From Saccharopolyspora hirsuta (GTDB lineage: Bacteria; Actinomycetota; Actinomycetes; Mycobacteriales; Pseudonocardiaceae), in NCBI RefSeq assembly GCF_008630535.1, contig NZ_VWPH01000003.1, positions 434,001 to 498,000 on the forward strand: DNA of 64,000 nucleotides, written 5' to 3'. How positions within the stretch are numbered: the first letter of the stretch is position 1; each line of letters begins with the position of its first letter. This document shows positions 15,966 to 25,132 of the stretch, piece by piece. The notes beneath the pieces are model-generated. The model saw only the letters and a program-made list of their open reading frames with translations. It did no database searches and was not told the DNA's origin. Made by a program: the position numbers and the translations under genes.

Positions 15966-16425
15966 CGTGACCTCCTTCGGGGGTTTCGCGCCGAACGGCT
16001 CGACACCCGTTGCAGTCTGCTCACCAGCGGATATCCCCTCGACCGCTGGATGGACTAGTTGGCAACTTCTCGACACCGGACCCGGTTTCACCCGTGCCGT
16101 TGATCTGTGCACGGAGAGTGATCATGATTTCGGGCGCGCGGGGCGCTCGACCGGGCCGGAATCCCCGGTTGACCAGTGGCGCGCGCCACATGAGACTGAG
16201 GGCCACTCGGTCGAGGTGGGCAAATGACCCACGGGCAGGTGGGAGGTTCGGCGGAATTCCTCTCGTCGTCCCGGCGCCGGACCGCCAGGTTTGTCGGTCC
16301 TGGCGGTCGGAGGTGGTCGGGGCGGCCGGAAAATTTGATGGCTTCGCAACATTCGGCATTGGGATTACGCCCGATCGGGTGGCACCATTCGATAACTCAG
16401 GTCCTCACCTACTAGGAGTGACATC
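15966..16425. other. intergenic region with leader hairpin upstream of the amino-acid transporter
   Basis: No gene is supported in these 460 bp between divergent genes. A 10-bp perfect inverted repeat, GACCGCCAGG/CCTGGCGGTC (16280-16289, 16299-16308), lies about 120 nt before the binding-protein start and could be a regulatory leader structure. The segment 16330-16400 is AT-richer and probably includes the promoter. Confidence 0.5.
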
Positions 16426-17241
16426 GTGGCGCGTCGCAGAACACTTCGAGCGATGGCTCTGCTGCCCGCTCTCGCCCTCGCCACCGCAGCCGCGGCGGGT
16501 TGTGCCGAGTCCACCACCGCCGGTGGCGGCACCGCGGACGGCGGGGTGGAGGTGATCAAGGCCGGGTTCCTCACCACCTGCACGCACATGGACTACAAGC
16601 CCTTCCAGTTCCACGACCAGGGCAAGATCGTCGGCTTCGACGTCGACCTGGTCGACGCGATCGCCAAGGACATGGGCCTCAAGCAGGAGATCGTGGACAC
16701 CCCCTTCGAGGGCATCCAGTCCGGCGAGGACCTGAACACCCGGCGCTGCGACGTCGCCGCCGCGGCCATGAGCATCACGCCCGCCCGCGAGGAGAACTTC
16801 GACTTCTCCGACCCGTACTTCGAGGCCACCCAGGCGCTGCTGGTCAAGAAGGGCGCGAACATCCACGGCCTGCAGGACCTGCGCGGCAAGAAGCTCGGCG
16901 TGCAGCTGTCCACCACCGGCGAGACCTACGCCAACGACAACAAGGCCGCCAACGGCTACGAGGTCGTGCAGTTCGAGGACCTGCCGCTGTCGGTGACCGC
17001 GGTGCAGACCGGCCAGGTCGACGCGGCGATCAACGACAACAGCGTGCTGGCCGACTTCGTCAAGAACAACCCGGAGGTGGAGATCACCACCGAGTTCACC
17101 ACCGGTGACCAGTACGGCATCGGCATGGCGACCGGCAACACCGCGCTGAAGGAGCGCGTCAACGCCGCCCTGAAGAAGCTCAAGGACACCGGCGAGTACG
17201 ACAAGATCTACGAGAAGTGGTTCGGCAAGAAGCCGGAGTGA
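16426..17241 (+). CDS. glutamate-type amino-acid ABC transporter, substrate-binding lipoprotein
   Basis: The 271-residue precursor has a lipoprotein signal with lipobox AAGC and acylated Cys26. The mature protein is an SBP-bac-3 domain: [28 protein letters not shown] at the N-lobe, [18 protein letters not shown] in the ligand cleft, and [13 protein letters not shown] in the second lobe. These features fit GluB-type binding of acidic or polar amino acids. GTG at 16426 has an AGGAG site 7 nt upstream. A hairpin separates it from the permease gene, as often seen when the binding protein is made in excess. Confidence 0.93.
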   Translation: MARRRTLRAMALLPALALATAAAAGCAESTTAGGGTADGGVEVIKAGFLTTCTHMDYKPFQFHDQGKIVGFDVDLVDAIAKDMGLKQEIVDTPFEGIQSGEDLNTRRCDVAAAAMSITPAREENFDFSDPYFEATQALLVKKGANIHGLQDLRGKKLGVQLSTTGETYANDNKAANGYEVVQFEDLPLSVTAVQTGQVDAAINDNSVLADFVKNNPEVEITTEFTTGDQYGIGMATGNTALKERVNAALKKLKDTGEYDKIYEKWFGKKPE

Positions 17242-17268
17242 GCTCGGCGCTCTTCGAGTTCTCAGCAG

Positions 17269-17301
17269 CGGGGTCGGCGGATGCTCCAACCGCCGACCCC
17301 G
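17269..17301 (+). terminator. intra-operon hairpin between binding protein and permease genes
   Basis: CGGGGTCGGCGG (17269-17280) pairs exactly with CCGCCGACCCCG (17290-17301), a 12-bp stem with a 9-nt loop. It lies 28 bp after the binding-protein stop and 20 bp before the permease start. It may attenuate or stabilise the upstream message so that the binding protein exceeds the membrane components. Confidence 0.7.
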
Positions 17302-17321
17302 AACACTGATCAGGAGACTTC

Positions 17322-18167
17322 ATGACAACCGACACCGAGCGACCCAGGTCGGGACTGGGGCGGCGGCAGCGGGCGAGGCTGAACCGGGGCATCCAGTACG
17401 CGGTGCTGGCCGTGGTCCTCGTCGTGGTGGCCGTGATCGCGGACTGGGGTTCGATCGCGCGGGCGTTCTTCAACGTCGACGTGGCGATCGCGCAGTTCCC
17501 GGCGGTGATCACCACCGCCCTGGTGAACACCATCATCTACACCGCGCTCGGCTTCGCCTTCGGCCTCGCGCTGGGCATCGTGCTGGCGCTGATGAAGATG
17601 TCGCCGGTCGGCCCCTACCGCTGGATCGCCACCGGCTACATCGAGCTGTTCCGCGGGCTGCCCGCGCTGCTGGTGTTCATCGCGCTGGGCTTCGGCGTGC
17701 CGATCGCCTTCCAGCTGCGGTTCGACATCTACTCCACCGCGATGCTGGCCCTCGGCCTGGTCGGCGCCGCCTACATGGCCGAGACCATCCGGGCGGGCAT
17801 CCAGGCGGTGCCGAAGGGGCAGGTCGAGGCGGCGCGCTCGCTCGGCATGTCGCCGACCCGGACCATGATCACCGTGGTGATGCCGCAGGCGTTCCGGATC
17901 ATCCTGCCGCCGCTGACCAACGAGCTGATCCTGCTGACCAAGGACTCCTCGCTGATCTACCTGCTCGGCCTGGCCAGCAACGAGTACGAGCTGGCCAAGT
18001 ACGGCCGGGCGGCGCTCAACGAGTACGCGTCGCTGACGCCGCTGCTGATCGCCGGGCTCTGCTACCTGATCATCACCATCCCGCTCTCCCGGGTGTCGAA
18101 CCTGCTGGAGCGCAAGTACGGCAGCGGGGTGCGGACCAAGGGCGGCCACGGAGGTGCCGGGGCATGA
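17322..18167 (+). CDS. amino-acid ABC transporter permease (GluC/GluD type)
   Basis: The 281-residue membrane protein carries five or so helices after a basic N-terminus, in the HisM family layout. The EAA loop reads [29 protein letters not shown], which docks with the ATPase. It is a single permease gene, so the transporter probably uses a homodimer. It follows the binding protein by 80 bp and overlaps the ATPase gene by ATGA. Confidence 0.92.
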   Translation: MTTDTERPRSGLGRRQRARLNRGIQYAVLAVVLVVVAVIADWGSIARAFFNVDVAIAQFPAVITTALVNTIIYTALGFAFGLALGIVLALMKMSPVGPYRWIATGYIELFRGLPALLVFIALGFGVPIAFQLRFDIYSTAMLALGLVGAAYMAETIRAGIQAVPKGQVEAARSLGMSPTRTMITVVMPQAFRIILPPLTNELILLTKDSSLIYLLGLASNEYELAKYGRAALNEYASLTPLLIAGLCYLIITIPLSRVSNLLERKYGSGVRTKGGHGGAGA

Positions 18168-18934
18168 GCGACGTGGTTATCGAGCTCTCGGGACTGGGCA
18201 AGTCCTTCGGCTCGCTGGAGGTGCTGCGCGGCATCGACCTGCAGGTCGAGCGCGGTGAGGTGGTGTGCATCATCGGGCCGTCCGGGTCCGGCAAGTCCAC
18301 CCTGCTGCGCTGCGTGAACCTGCTGGAGGAGCCGACCGCGGGCAAGGTCGTGGTGGACGGCACCGAGCTCACCGACCCGGACACCGACCTGGACGGCGCG
18401 CGGCGGCACGTCGGCATGGTGTTCCAGCAGTTCAACCTGTTCTCGCACCTGCACGTGCTGGACAACCTGACGATCGCGCAGCGCAAGGTGCTGGGGCGGG
18501 ACAAGAAGACCGCCGAGAAGGTCGCGCGGGAGAACCTGGACCGGGTCGGGTTGGCGGAGAAGGCCGACGCGATGCCCGCGCAGCTCTCCGGCGGCCAGCA
18601 GCAGCGGGTCGCGATCGCGCGGGCGCTGTCGATGAACCCGCGGGTGATGCTGTTCGACGAGCCGACCTCGGCGCTGGACCCGGAGCTGGTCGGCGACGTG
18701 CTCGGCGTGATGCGCCAGCTCGCCGACGAGGGCATGACGATGCTGGTGGTGACCCACGAGATGCAGTTCGCCCGCGAGGTCGCCGACCGGGTGCTGTTCA
18801 TGGACGGCGGCGTGATCGTCGAGCAGGGCCCGCCGTCCGAGGTCATCGGAAACCCGAAGGAGGAGCGCACCCGCACCTTCCTGGCCCGGGTCCTCGACCC
18901 CACCCACACCCACCCCGAGGCTCCCGCGGAGTGA
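18164..18934 (+). CDS. amino-acid ABC transporter ATP-binding protein (GluA/GlnQ type)
   Basis: The 256-residue ATPase has Walker [10 protein letters not shown] (38-46), Q-loop [16 protein letters not shown], signature [15 protein letters not shown], Walker B VMLFDEP and H-loop VVTHE. It matches the polar amino-acid uptake class. Its ATG overlaps the permease stop (ATGA). A deleted copy of the repeat element starts 2 bp after its stop codon. Confidence 0.95.
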   Translation: MSDVVIELSGLGKSFGSLEVLRGIDLQVERGEVVCIIGPSGSGKSTLLRCVNLLEEPTAGKVVVDGTELTDPDTDLDGARRHVGMVFQQFNLFSHLHVLDNLTIAQRKVLGRDKKTAEKVARENLDRVGLAEKADAMPAQLSGGQQQRVAIARALSMNPRVMLFDEPTSALDPELVGDVLGVMRQLADEGMTMLVVTHEMQFAREVADRVLFMDGGVIVEQGPPSEVIGNPKEERTRTFLARVLDPTHTHPEAPAE

Positions 18935-18935
18935 T

Positions 18936-19058
18936 GCGATTTCAATTGAGGTTTTTCCAACCTCGTTCTGCGTGGCGGTGCGGGTGGCGCGGCTGCGGTC
19001 CACGGACAGGATGAACAAGTTCAATGGAAATCGGACATCCGATTTCCATTGAAATCGC
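18936..19058. mobile_element. internally deleted repeat element plus fused palindrome
   Basis: The left 60 bp (GCGATTTCAATTGAG, then the GAGGTTTTTCCAACCTC hairpin and CGTTCTGCGTGGCGG) match the left end of the element at 22606. The next 35 bp (CGGCTGCGGTCCACGGACAG, then GATGAACAAG) match its right end. The central structured core is missing. The right end runs into a 44-bp-type palindrome (about 19021-19058). This is the pattern of an internally deleted element. Confidence 0.75.
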
Positions 19059-19278
19059 GGAGTTGTCCCCAGCCCCCGGCATGTCGGATGCCCGACGCGC
19101 CGGGGGCTGCGGCGTTCGGGGCCGTCGCGGTTTCACGTGGAACGTCCGGTTAGGCCATCCGGCTGCACTGCTGGTCCGTTCGCAACCTCCGGCCGAGATC
19201 GCACGTCGGAGTTATCGAGGTAGTTGATCGACTACCTTTCGTGTGGAGCAACGGAACGGGACACGGTCGGGGGAACAC
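19059..19278. other. intergenic region, no gene supported
   Basis: Nothing coding is visible apart from a start-proximal GTG at 19243 without a ribosome-binding site. The segment includes TTTCACGTGGAACG (19130-19143), a partial palindrome with a CACGTG core. Confidence 0.4.
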
Positions 19279-21552
19279 GTGGCGGTGGTCAAGCCGTGGG
19301 AGAGCAACGGTCCGCTGACCGCTGCCGAGCAGCGGTTCGAGGAGCTGCTGCGGCAGAGCAGAGGTGACCGCGCTCTCCCGGACACCGGTCCGCCGCTGGA
19401 CGTGCACGCCGTCAACCACGACCCGGAGCGGGTGATCCGCGGCGAGTACCTCAGCCGCCGTCTGGTGGAGTCGCTGGAGGAGACCGGCTGGCGGCCGTTC
19501 TCCCGCCGCACCGGGCAGCAGCCGGTCATCGCCGTCGAGAACGCGGTGATCACCGGGCGCGTCGACCTGCGCGCCACCGACCTGCCGTACCTGCTGGAGT
19601 TCGTGCGCTGCCGGTTCGAGCTCGTCCCCGACCTCCGGCAGGCCTCCATCGCCGGGCTGGTGCTCTGGCACTGCCGACTGCCCGGCCTGAACGCCCGGAA
19701 CCTCAGCACCAGCAACGACACCGTGCTGCGCAACTGCACCAGCACCGGTGGCATCGACCTCGCGGACGCGCAGCTCGGCGGGTCCCTGCTGTTCAACGAC
19801 AGCGAGCTGCGCAACCCCGGCGGCCGGGCCATCTACGGCGACCGGCTGGCGGTGTCCGGCGCGCTGATCGGGCTGCGGTTGCAGACCTCCGGGGAGATCC
19901 GCATCCCCGGCGCGAAGGTCGGCGGCAACCTCACCCTCTCCGGCGGCGCGCTGCGCAACCGCGGCCGGGTCGCCCTGAACGCCAACGGGATCCAGATCGG
20001 CGGCAGCCTGCGCCTCGACGTCGACCCGTCGAGCCAGCGGCCGTTCACCGTGGCCGGGGTGCTGTTCCTGCCCAGCGCGCACATCGCGGGCGACGTCCGG
20101 CTGCGCGACGCGGTGCTGGAACCCGGGGTGATGCCGCCGCGGCGCGGCGAGTCCAAGCACGACGACCCGACCAGCACGCTGATCTTCGACCGCGGCGACA
20201 TCCGCGGGGACGTGCAGATCGACCAGGGGTTCCGCAGCGGCGGCACGATCCGGATGGTCAGCGCGCGGATCGGCGGCGACCTGCGGATGGCCGGGGCGAA
20301 CATCGACCTGGGCTGGTCGCGGTCGGCGAAGGCCGCGGTGGAGCAGCCGCTGCGCGCGCTGCACATCGACGGCACCGAGGTGCTCGGCAACGTGGACGCC
20401 TCCCGCGCCGACCTGCACGGCCAGGTGCGGATGGTCGACGTCCGGGTGGCCGGGAGCTTCCAGCTGAACCGGGCGCGGCTGCGCGGTCCGCGCACCGACG
20501 TGCTGCAGGCCAGCCGGATCAGCGTGGGCAGCAACCTGGACTGCCGGGAGACCGACATCTCGGGGTCGCTGCAGCTGCAGGGCGCCCGGATCGGCGCCAA
20601 CGTCGACCTGCGCTCGGCGCAGCTGACCAAACCCGCGTGGCACCGGCACAAGATGGCCTACAAGCCGTCGGTGGACCTGCGCGCCGCGCAGATCGCGCGC
20701 GACCTGGTGTGCGCGGCGGGCAGCAGGCCGTTCCTGGCCGAGGGCGAGGTGCAGCTGCGGCGCGCGGAGATCGGGCGGCAGGCCAACTTCTTCGGCTGCC
20801 GCCTCGGCGACGGCTCCAGCCGCAACGCGATCAACGCGTTCGGCCTGGTCGTGCAGGAGTTCACGCTGCTGCCGGAGATCGCGCCGCAGGGCCGGATCAT
20901 GCTGCGGCAGGCGCAGTGCGAGCTGCTCGCGGACAACGCGGCGCTGTGGGCGGCCTCCGGCGGGGTGGACGTCGAGGACTTCAGCTACGACAACTTCACC
21001 GAGACCATCGAGCCCACCGACCGCGCGACCGTGCTGGAGCGGCTGAGCTGGCTGCGCGCCAACTCCGGCGGCCGGTACCAGCCGGGGCCGTACGACCAGC
21101 TGGCGAAGGTGTTCCGCGGCAACGGGAACGAGGAGCACGCGGTCACCGTGCTGATCGAGAAGCAGCGGCGGCGCTACCAGGCGATCGCGGCGGCGACCCG
21201 GCCGGTGTTCCGGTTGCCGGTGCGGCTGTGGAGCATGCTGCAGCTGGTCACGGTGAGCTACGGCTTCCGGCCGCTGCGCGCGCTGATCTGGCTGGTGCTG
21301 CTGACCGCGGCGGGCACCAGCTGGTTCAGCTTCCACGAGCTGGTGCCGATCAACGAGGAGGACCACCCGGTGTGGAACCCCTTCCTGTACACGGTGGACC
21401 AGCTGGTGCCGATCATCAACCTCGGCCACGACGTGATGTGGCGGGCCGAGGGCAACTCGGAGTGGATCACGGTGGTGCTGATCGCCGCGGGCTGGATCCT
21501 GGCCACCACGGTCGCCGCGGGCATCACCCGAGCCCTCCGCCGCGACCCGTGA
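19279..21552 (+). CDS. membrane-anchored beta-helix-like protein of unknown function
   Basis: The 757-residue protein has about 25 imperfect repeats of roughly 20-22 residues with the pattern G-x-(I/V/L)-x-(L/A)-x-x-(A/T)-x-(I/L)-G-G-x-L-x-(L/M), for example IRIPGAKVGGNLTLSGGAL and IRMVSARIGGDLRMAGANI. This suggests a long beta-helix, as in pentapeptide-repeat or bactofilin-type proteins. The C-terminus has two transmembrane helices (about residues 665-690 and 728-750). Homologues are, from memory, sometimes annotated as membrane oxidoreductases, but no redox motif is visible. GTG at 19279 was chosen for the GGGGGA site; GTG at 19243 is an alternative. Function cannot be assigned. Confidence 0.8.
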   Translation: MAVVKPWESNGPLTAAEQRFEELLRQSRGDRALPDTGPPLDVHAVNHDPERVIRGEYLSRRLVESLEETGWRPFSRRTGQQPVIAVENAVITGRVDLRATDLPYLLEFVRCRFELVPDLRQASIAGLVLWHCRLPGLNARNLSTSNDTVLRNCTSTGGIDLADAQLGGSLLFNDSELRNPGGRAIYGDRLAVSGALIGLRLQTSGEIRIPGAKVGGNLTLSGGALRNRGRVALNANGIQIGGSLRLDVDPSSQRPFTVAGVLFLPSAHIAGDVRLRDAVLEPGVMPPRRGESKHDDPTSTLIFDRGDIRGDVQIDQGFRSGGTIRMVSARIGGDLRMAGANIDLGWSRSAKAAVEQPLRALHIDGTEVLGNVDASRADLHGQVRMVDVRVAGSFQLNRARLRGPRTDVLQASRISVGSNLDCRETDISGSLQLQGARIGANVDLRSAQLTKPAWHRHKMAYKPSVDLRAAQIARDLVCAAGSRPFLAEGEVQLRRAEIGRQANFFGCRLGDGSSRNAINAFGLVVQEFTLLPEIAPQGRIMLRQAQCELLADNAALWAASGGVDVEDFSYDNFTETIEPTDRATVLERLSWLRANSGGRYQPGPYDQLAKVFRGNGNEEHAVTVLIEKQRRRYQAIAAATRPVFRLPVRLWSMLQLVTVSYGFRPLRALIWLVLLTAAGTSWFSFHELVPINEEDHPVWNPFLYTVDQLVPIINLGHDVMWRAEGNSEWITVVLIAAGWILATTVAAGITRALRRDP

Positions 21553-21736
21553 CGGGGCGTTGCGCCAGCTTCGTCCGAGATCGACACCTCTGCGCGGGCC
21601 GGAAGTAGCGGTGTCACCTGGGGGTCTGCGACCGGGACGACGTGCCACCCGATCTTCGGGTGAAATCTCGGGCCGGGATGGGTCTTCCGTGCTAGATCAG
21701 GTGCGGCCCAGTTCCCGCCACGGCACGGAGGTTCGC

Positions 21737-22591
21737 GTGGTCCGATTCCGTCGTCTCCCCCAGCTCGGGTTCGCCCTGGCCGCCGCGGCGGCCCTGCTCG
21801 CGCCGACCGCGCACGCGGCCGACGGCTACGAGTACGTCGCGATGGGCGATTCCGCCGCCGCCGGCCCGCTCATCCCGAACCAGGACCCGAACCTGCTCTG
21901 CTTCCGCTCCGAGATGAACTACCCGCAGGTCGCCGCGGCGCTGCTCGGCGCCGAGCTGACCGACGTGACCTGCTCCGGCGCGAAGATCGACGACTTCTCG
22001 GGGCGCCAGCACGGCATCCTGCCGCCGCAGTACGACGCGCTCAGCCGCCGCACCGACCTGGTCACGGTCACCATCGGCGGCAACGACGTGGAGCTGGTGC
22101 AGGCGGCGGTGTCCTGCCTGAACCTGCTGCCGGAACCGGTCGGCGAGTCCTGCGCGGACCGCTTCACCGCTGGCGGCCGCGACGAGCTGGCGGAGCGGAT
22201 CGACGCGCTGGTCCCGAAGGTCGACGGGATGCTGGCGGAGATCCGGGACCGGGCGCCGAACGCCGAGGTGGTGGTCGTCGGCTACGGCACCTACCTGCGG
22301 CCCGGCGGCTGCTACCCGATGCAGCCGCTGTGGGCCAGGGACGCCGACTACGTCCAGTCCAGTGTGGACAAGCTGAGCGCGGTGCTGCGGGAGCGGGCGG
22401 AGGCGAACGGCGCCGAGTTCGTCGACCTGGGTCCGGTCAGCGAGGGGCACGACATCTGCGCGGCCCCGCAGGACAAGTACTTCGAAGGCATCGTCCCGAC
22501 CTCGGAAGCCGCTCCGCTGCACCCGAACGCCCGCGGCATGGCCGCCTTCGGCCGCGTCGTCGCGGACCGCGTGTCGAACCCCGGGGCCTGA
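21737..22591 (+). CDS. secreted SGNH/GDSL-family lipase or esterase
   Basis: The 284-residue precursor has a signal peptide (about 1-27, APTAHA). The mature protein carries YVAMGDSAAAG with nucleophile Ser39, a VTIGGND block, six cysteines likely in three disulphides, and a terminal LHPNARGM block supplying the catalytic His. It resembles the Streptomyces SGNH lipase/esterase class. GTG at 21737 follows GGAGG by 6 nt. It converges on the SARP gene, with a 269-bp repeat element filling the gap. Confidence 0.88.
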   Translation: MVRFRRLPQLGFALAAAAALLAPTAHAADGYEYVAMGDSAAAGPLIPNQDPNLLCFRSEMNYPQVAAALLGAELTDVTCSGAKIDDFSGRQHGILPPQYDALSRRTDLVTVTIGGNDVELVQAAVSCLNLLPEPVGESCADRFTAGGRDELAERIDALVPKVDGMLAEIRDRAPNAEVVVVGYGTYLRPGGCYPMQPLWARDADYVQSSVDKLSAVLRERAEANGAEFVDLGPVSEGHDICAAPQDKYFEGIVPTSEAAPLHPNARGMAAFGRVVADRVSNPGA

Positions 22592-22605
22592 TTCCCGCGC
22601 CTGCA

Positions 22606-22874
22606 CCGCAACTTCCATTGAGGTTTTTCCAACCTCGTTCTGCGTGGCGGTGCCGGTGGCGGAACCTCAGCGCCCGCCTGGCTGTGGGTGCCCTGACTTA
22701 TGTATGACCGATACACGGCGTCAGGGCCGTCCTCGCCAGGCGAACGCTGAGAACCCGCGGCGGTGCAAGCTGCGAGGGTGGGTTATGCGCCTGCGGCGCC
22801 TGCCGGTCGGTGCAGTTCGCCCTTCGCGGCTGCGGTCCACGGGCAGGATGAAAAAGGCTCAATGGAAGTTGCGG
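22606..22874 (+). mobile_element. 269-bp TIR element with structured core, reference copy
   Basis: The ends CCGCAACTTCCATTGAG and CTCAATGGAAGTTGCGG are 17-bp perfect inverted repeats. Just inside the left end is the hairpin GAGGTT-TTTCC-AACCTC. The core folds as nested helices: CTCAGCG/CGCTGAG (22666-22672, 22745-22751), CGCCTGG/CCAGGCG (22675-22681, 22736-22742), GCCCTGAC/GTCAGGGC (22690-22697, 22720-22727), and TGTAT/ATACA (22701-22705, 22711-22715). There is no credible ORF. No target-site duplication is evident. A divergent full copy in opposite orientation lies at 53249-53540. Confidence 0.88.
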
Positions 22875-22878
22875 TTTT

Positions 22879-25017
22879 TCACGAGGCGAGGTCCTCGCAG
22901 AGGTGCGCGGAGAAGATCGCTTGCGCTCGGGCGTCGCCCAGATCGCGGGCGATGCCCAGGCCGCGGCGGGAGAGCTCGGTCTGGGCCGCGCGGTCGCCGA
23001 GGCGGTGGTGGAAGCGCTCCAGGGACAGGGCCAGGTGGCACGCCTGCTCGTGCTCGCCGCGCGAGATCGCCGCTTCGAGCACCTGGTGGAGGTTCGTCTC
23101 CTCCGCCCGGAACCAGGTCAGGGCGGCTTGCGCGGTCCGGACTTCGGGAAGCTCGGTGGGCGTCGGCGTCACCCAGCGGTGCCACGGCGAGTCCACGACG
23201 TACCGCAGGCCGCGGTCCGCGATGTGCATGTAGTGCTCGAGGAGCCGGGTGAACGCGGCGTTGCGCTCCGCCACCGGCTCCTCCTCGGCGACCTCGGCGG
23301 CGTAGAGCCGGACCAGGTCGGACCACCGGTAGCGGCCCTGGTCGGTCTCGTGCAGCAGGTGGATCGAGGCCAGCCGCTCCAACCGGGAGAAGGTCTCGTG
23401 CGCCGGGGTGCCCGCGAGCGCTGCGGCGGCGAAGCAGTCGACGCTGTCGCCGGGGTGCTCGCCCAGCAGCCGGAACAGCCGGGCCGACGCGGGGTCGAGC
23501 CAGCAGTAGCTCCCGGCCAGCGCGGCGCGGATGCCCTCGCCGGAGTCCGGCAGCGAGAGCGCGGCCAGCCGGTGGCGCCCGGCGGCCGCGGTGACCAGCG
23601 AGCGGATCGTGCGGTGCGCGGGGCGGGCGGCGGCGATGCGCAGCGCCAGCGGGAGCCGGTCGCACAGCTCCGCCAGCTCGACGGCGGCCTCCGGCTCGGC
23701 GTCGACCCGCGCGTCGCCGAGCACGAGCCGCAGGACGTCGACCGCCGCTTCGCGGCTCAGCGGCGGCACCGGGATCTGCACCGCGCCCGCGGTGGCGGAC
23801 AGGCCGTCCAATCTGCTCCGGCTGGTCACCAGCACCGAGCACCCGGCCCCGGGCAGCAGCGGCCGGACCTGCGCGGCCGAGCGCGCGTTGTCCAGGACCA
23901 CCAGCACCCGGCGGCCCGCCAGCACCGAGCGGTACAGCGCGGCGCGCTCGTCGGTGTTGTCCGGGATGCGCGTCTCCGGGACGCCGAGCGCGCGGAGGAA
24001 GGCGCTCAGCACGCGGCGGGGCTCCACCGGGGCGCCCCCGTCGAACCCCCGGAGGTCGGCGAACAGGCAGCCGTCCGGGAACTTCCCGGCCGACCGGTGC
24101 GCCCAGCGCAGCGCGAGCGCGGTCTTGCCGACCCCGGCCGGTCCGGTGAGGATCCGCACCGCGCTGTCGTCGCGGGTCCGGTCCAGCTCCGCGAGCTCCG
24201 CGCCGCGCCCGACGAACCCGGTGCTCTCCCTGGGCAGCTGCGCCGGGACGGCGGCCGGTTCCGACTCGTCCGCGGAGCCGAGCACCTGGTGGAAGGCGGC
24301 CTGCAGGCCGGGGCCGGGGGTGACGCCGAGCTCCTCGGCCAGCCGGGCCCGCGTCTCGTGGTAGACGTCGAGCGCCTCGGCTTGGCGGCCCGCCTGGTGC
24401 AGGCTCAGCACCAGCAGCTCCACCAGGGGTTCGCGCAGCGGCCGCATCGCCACCGCCTCGCGCAGCGGGTTGATCCCCTCGACCGCGCGGCCGATCCGGT
24501 GCAGCCGCCAGGCCAGCTCGTGCACCGCGTTGATCATCGACTCGTCCAGCCGGTCCACGACCTCCCGGCGCAGCCGCTCGGCCGCGACGTCGGCCAGCGG
24601 CGCGCCGCGGTGCAGGGACAGCGCCGCGTCCAGCAGCTCGACCGCTTCGGCGTCGGGCGCGGTGCGGGCCGCGGCGACCAGGTCCTCGAACTGCGTGATG
24701 TCCACCGCGGAGCGCGGCGCGATCAGCTGGTAGCCGGGCGCTCGGGTGACGAGTTCCACATCGCTGCCGAGGTCCTTGCGCAGCTTCGCGACGTGGCCCT
24801 GCAGCGCGGCTTTGGCCGTGGGCGGTGGGTCGCCCTCCCACGCGATGTCCATCAACCGGTCCGCGGAGACGACGCGGTTCAGGTCGATGGCCAGCGCGGC
24901 GAGGACGCTGCGCCGCTTGGCGGCGCCGATCGGGACCGCGCTGCCGTCGGCCCGCAGCATCTCCACGGGCCCCAGCAGGCGAATCCGCAGCTGTGGTGTT
25001 GATCTCGGAGAAGACAT
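22879..25017 (-). CDS. SARP/AfsR-type regulator with NB-ARC ATPase domain, possibly truncated
   Basis: The 712-residue protein has a winged-helix DNA-binding domain (about 8-98), a bacterial transcriptional activation domain (about 105-250), and an STAND/NB-ARC ATPase with P-loop GPAGVGKT (292-299), Walker B region VLVVLDNARS and a downstream helical part. It stops after one probable TPR (LSRRGLGIARDLGDARAQAI), whereas AfsR-like proteins usually continue with several TPRs. The stop codon lies 4 bp from the repeat element ending at 22874, so the end may have been cut by that insertion. Such proteins activate secondary-metabolite or adjacent genes; it is divergent from the ESX-like cluster and could regulate it. 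ATG at 25017 has a weak GAGAG site. Confidence 0.88.
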   Translation of the reverse strand: MSSPRSTPQLRIRLLGPVEMLRADGSAVPIGAAKRRSVLAALAIDLNRVVSADRLMDIAWEGDPPPTAKAALQGHVAKLRKDLGSDVELVTRAPGYQLIAPRSAVDITQFEDLVAAARTAPDAEAVELLDAALSLHRGAPLADVAAERLRREVVDRLDESMINAVHELAWRLHRIGRAVEGINPLREAVAMRPLREPLVELLVLSLHQAGRQAEALDVYHETRARLAEELGVTPGPGLQAAFHQVLGSADESEPAAVPAQLPRESTGFVGRGAELAELDRTRDDSAVRILTGPAGVGKTALALRWAHRSAGKFPDGCLFADLRGFDGGAPVEPRRVLSAFLRALGVPETRIPDNTDERAALYRSVLAGRRVLVVLDNARSAAQVRPLLPGAGCSVLVTSRSRLDGLSATAGAVQIPVPPLSREAAVDVLRLVLGDARVDAEPEAAVELAELCDRLPLALRIAAARPAHRTIRSLVTAAAGRHRLAALSLPDSGEGIRAALAGSYCWLDPASARLFRLLGEHPGDSVDCFAAAALAGTPAHETFSRLERLASIHLLHETDQGRYRWSDLVRLYAAEVAEEEPVAERNAAFTRLLEHYMHIADRGLRYVVDSPWHRWVTPTPTELPEVRTAQAALTWFRAEETNLHQVLEAAISRGEHEQACHLALSLERFHHRLGDRAAQTELSRRGLGIARDLGDARAQAIFSAHLCEDLAS

Positions 25018-25132
25018 CCGCTCTCGTTCGGGTGTTGCGTCGGACCTGCTGCCCCATCGCGTTGGCGAGACGTTGGGCCGGCGTTGGCGACACCTGTGAT
25101 CATAGTGCGGTGATGTTGTGTCCGGGGGAGTC

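Noticed and set aside
22330..22716. Small frames crossing the SGNH 3' end and the repeat element
   Set aside because: No ribosome-binding site or conserved motif; they reuse element sequence.
22606..22874. Group II intron or IS200/IS605-derived RNA interpretation
   Set aside because: No catalytic domain V-like hairpin or transposase remnant was seen, and perfect TIRs argue for a DDE-type non-autonomous element; kept as an undetermined structured repeat.
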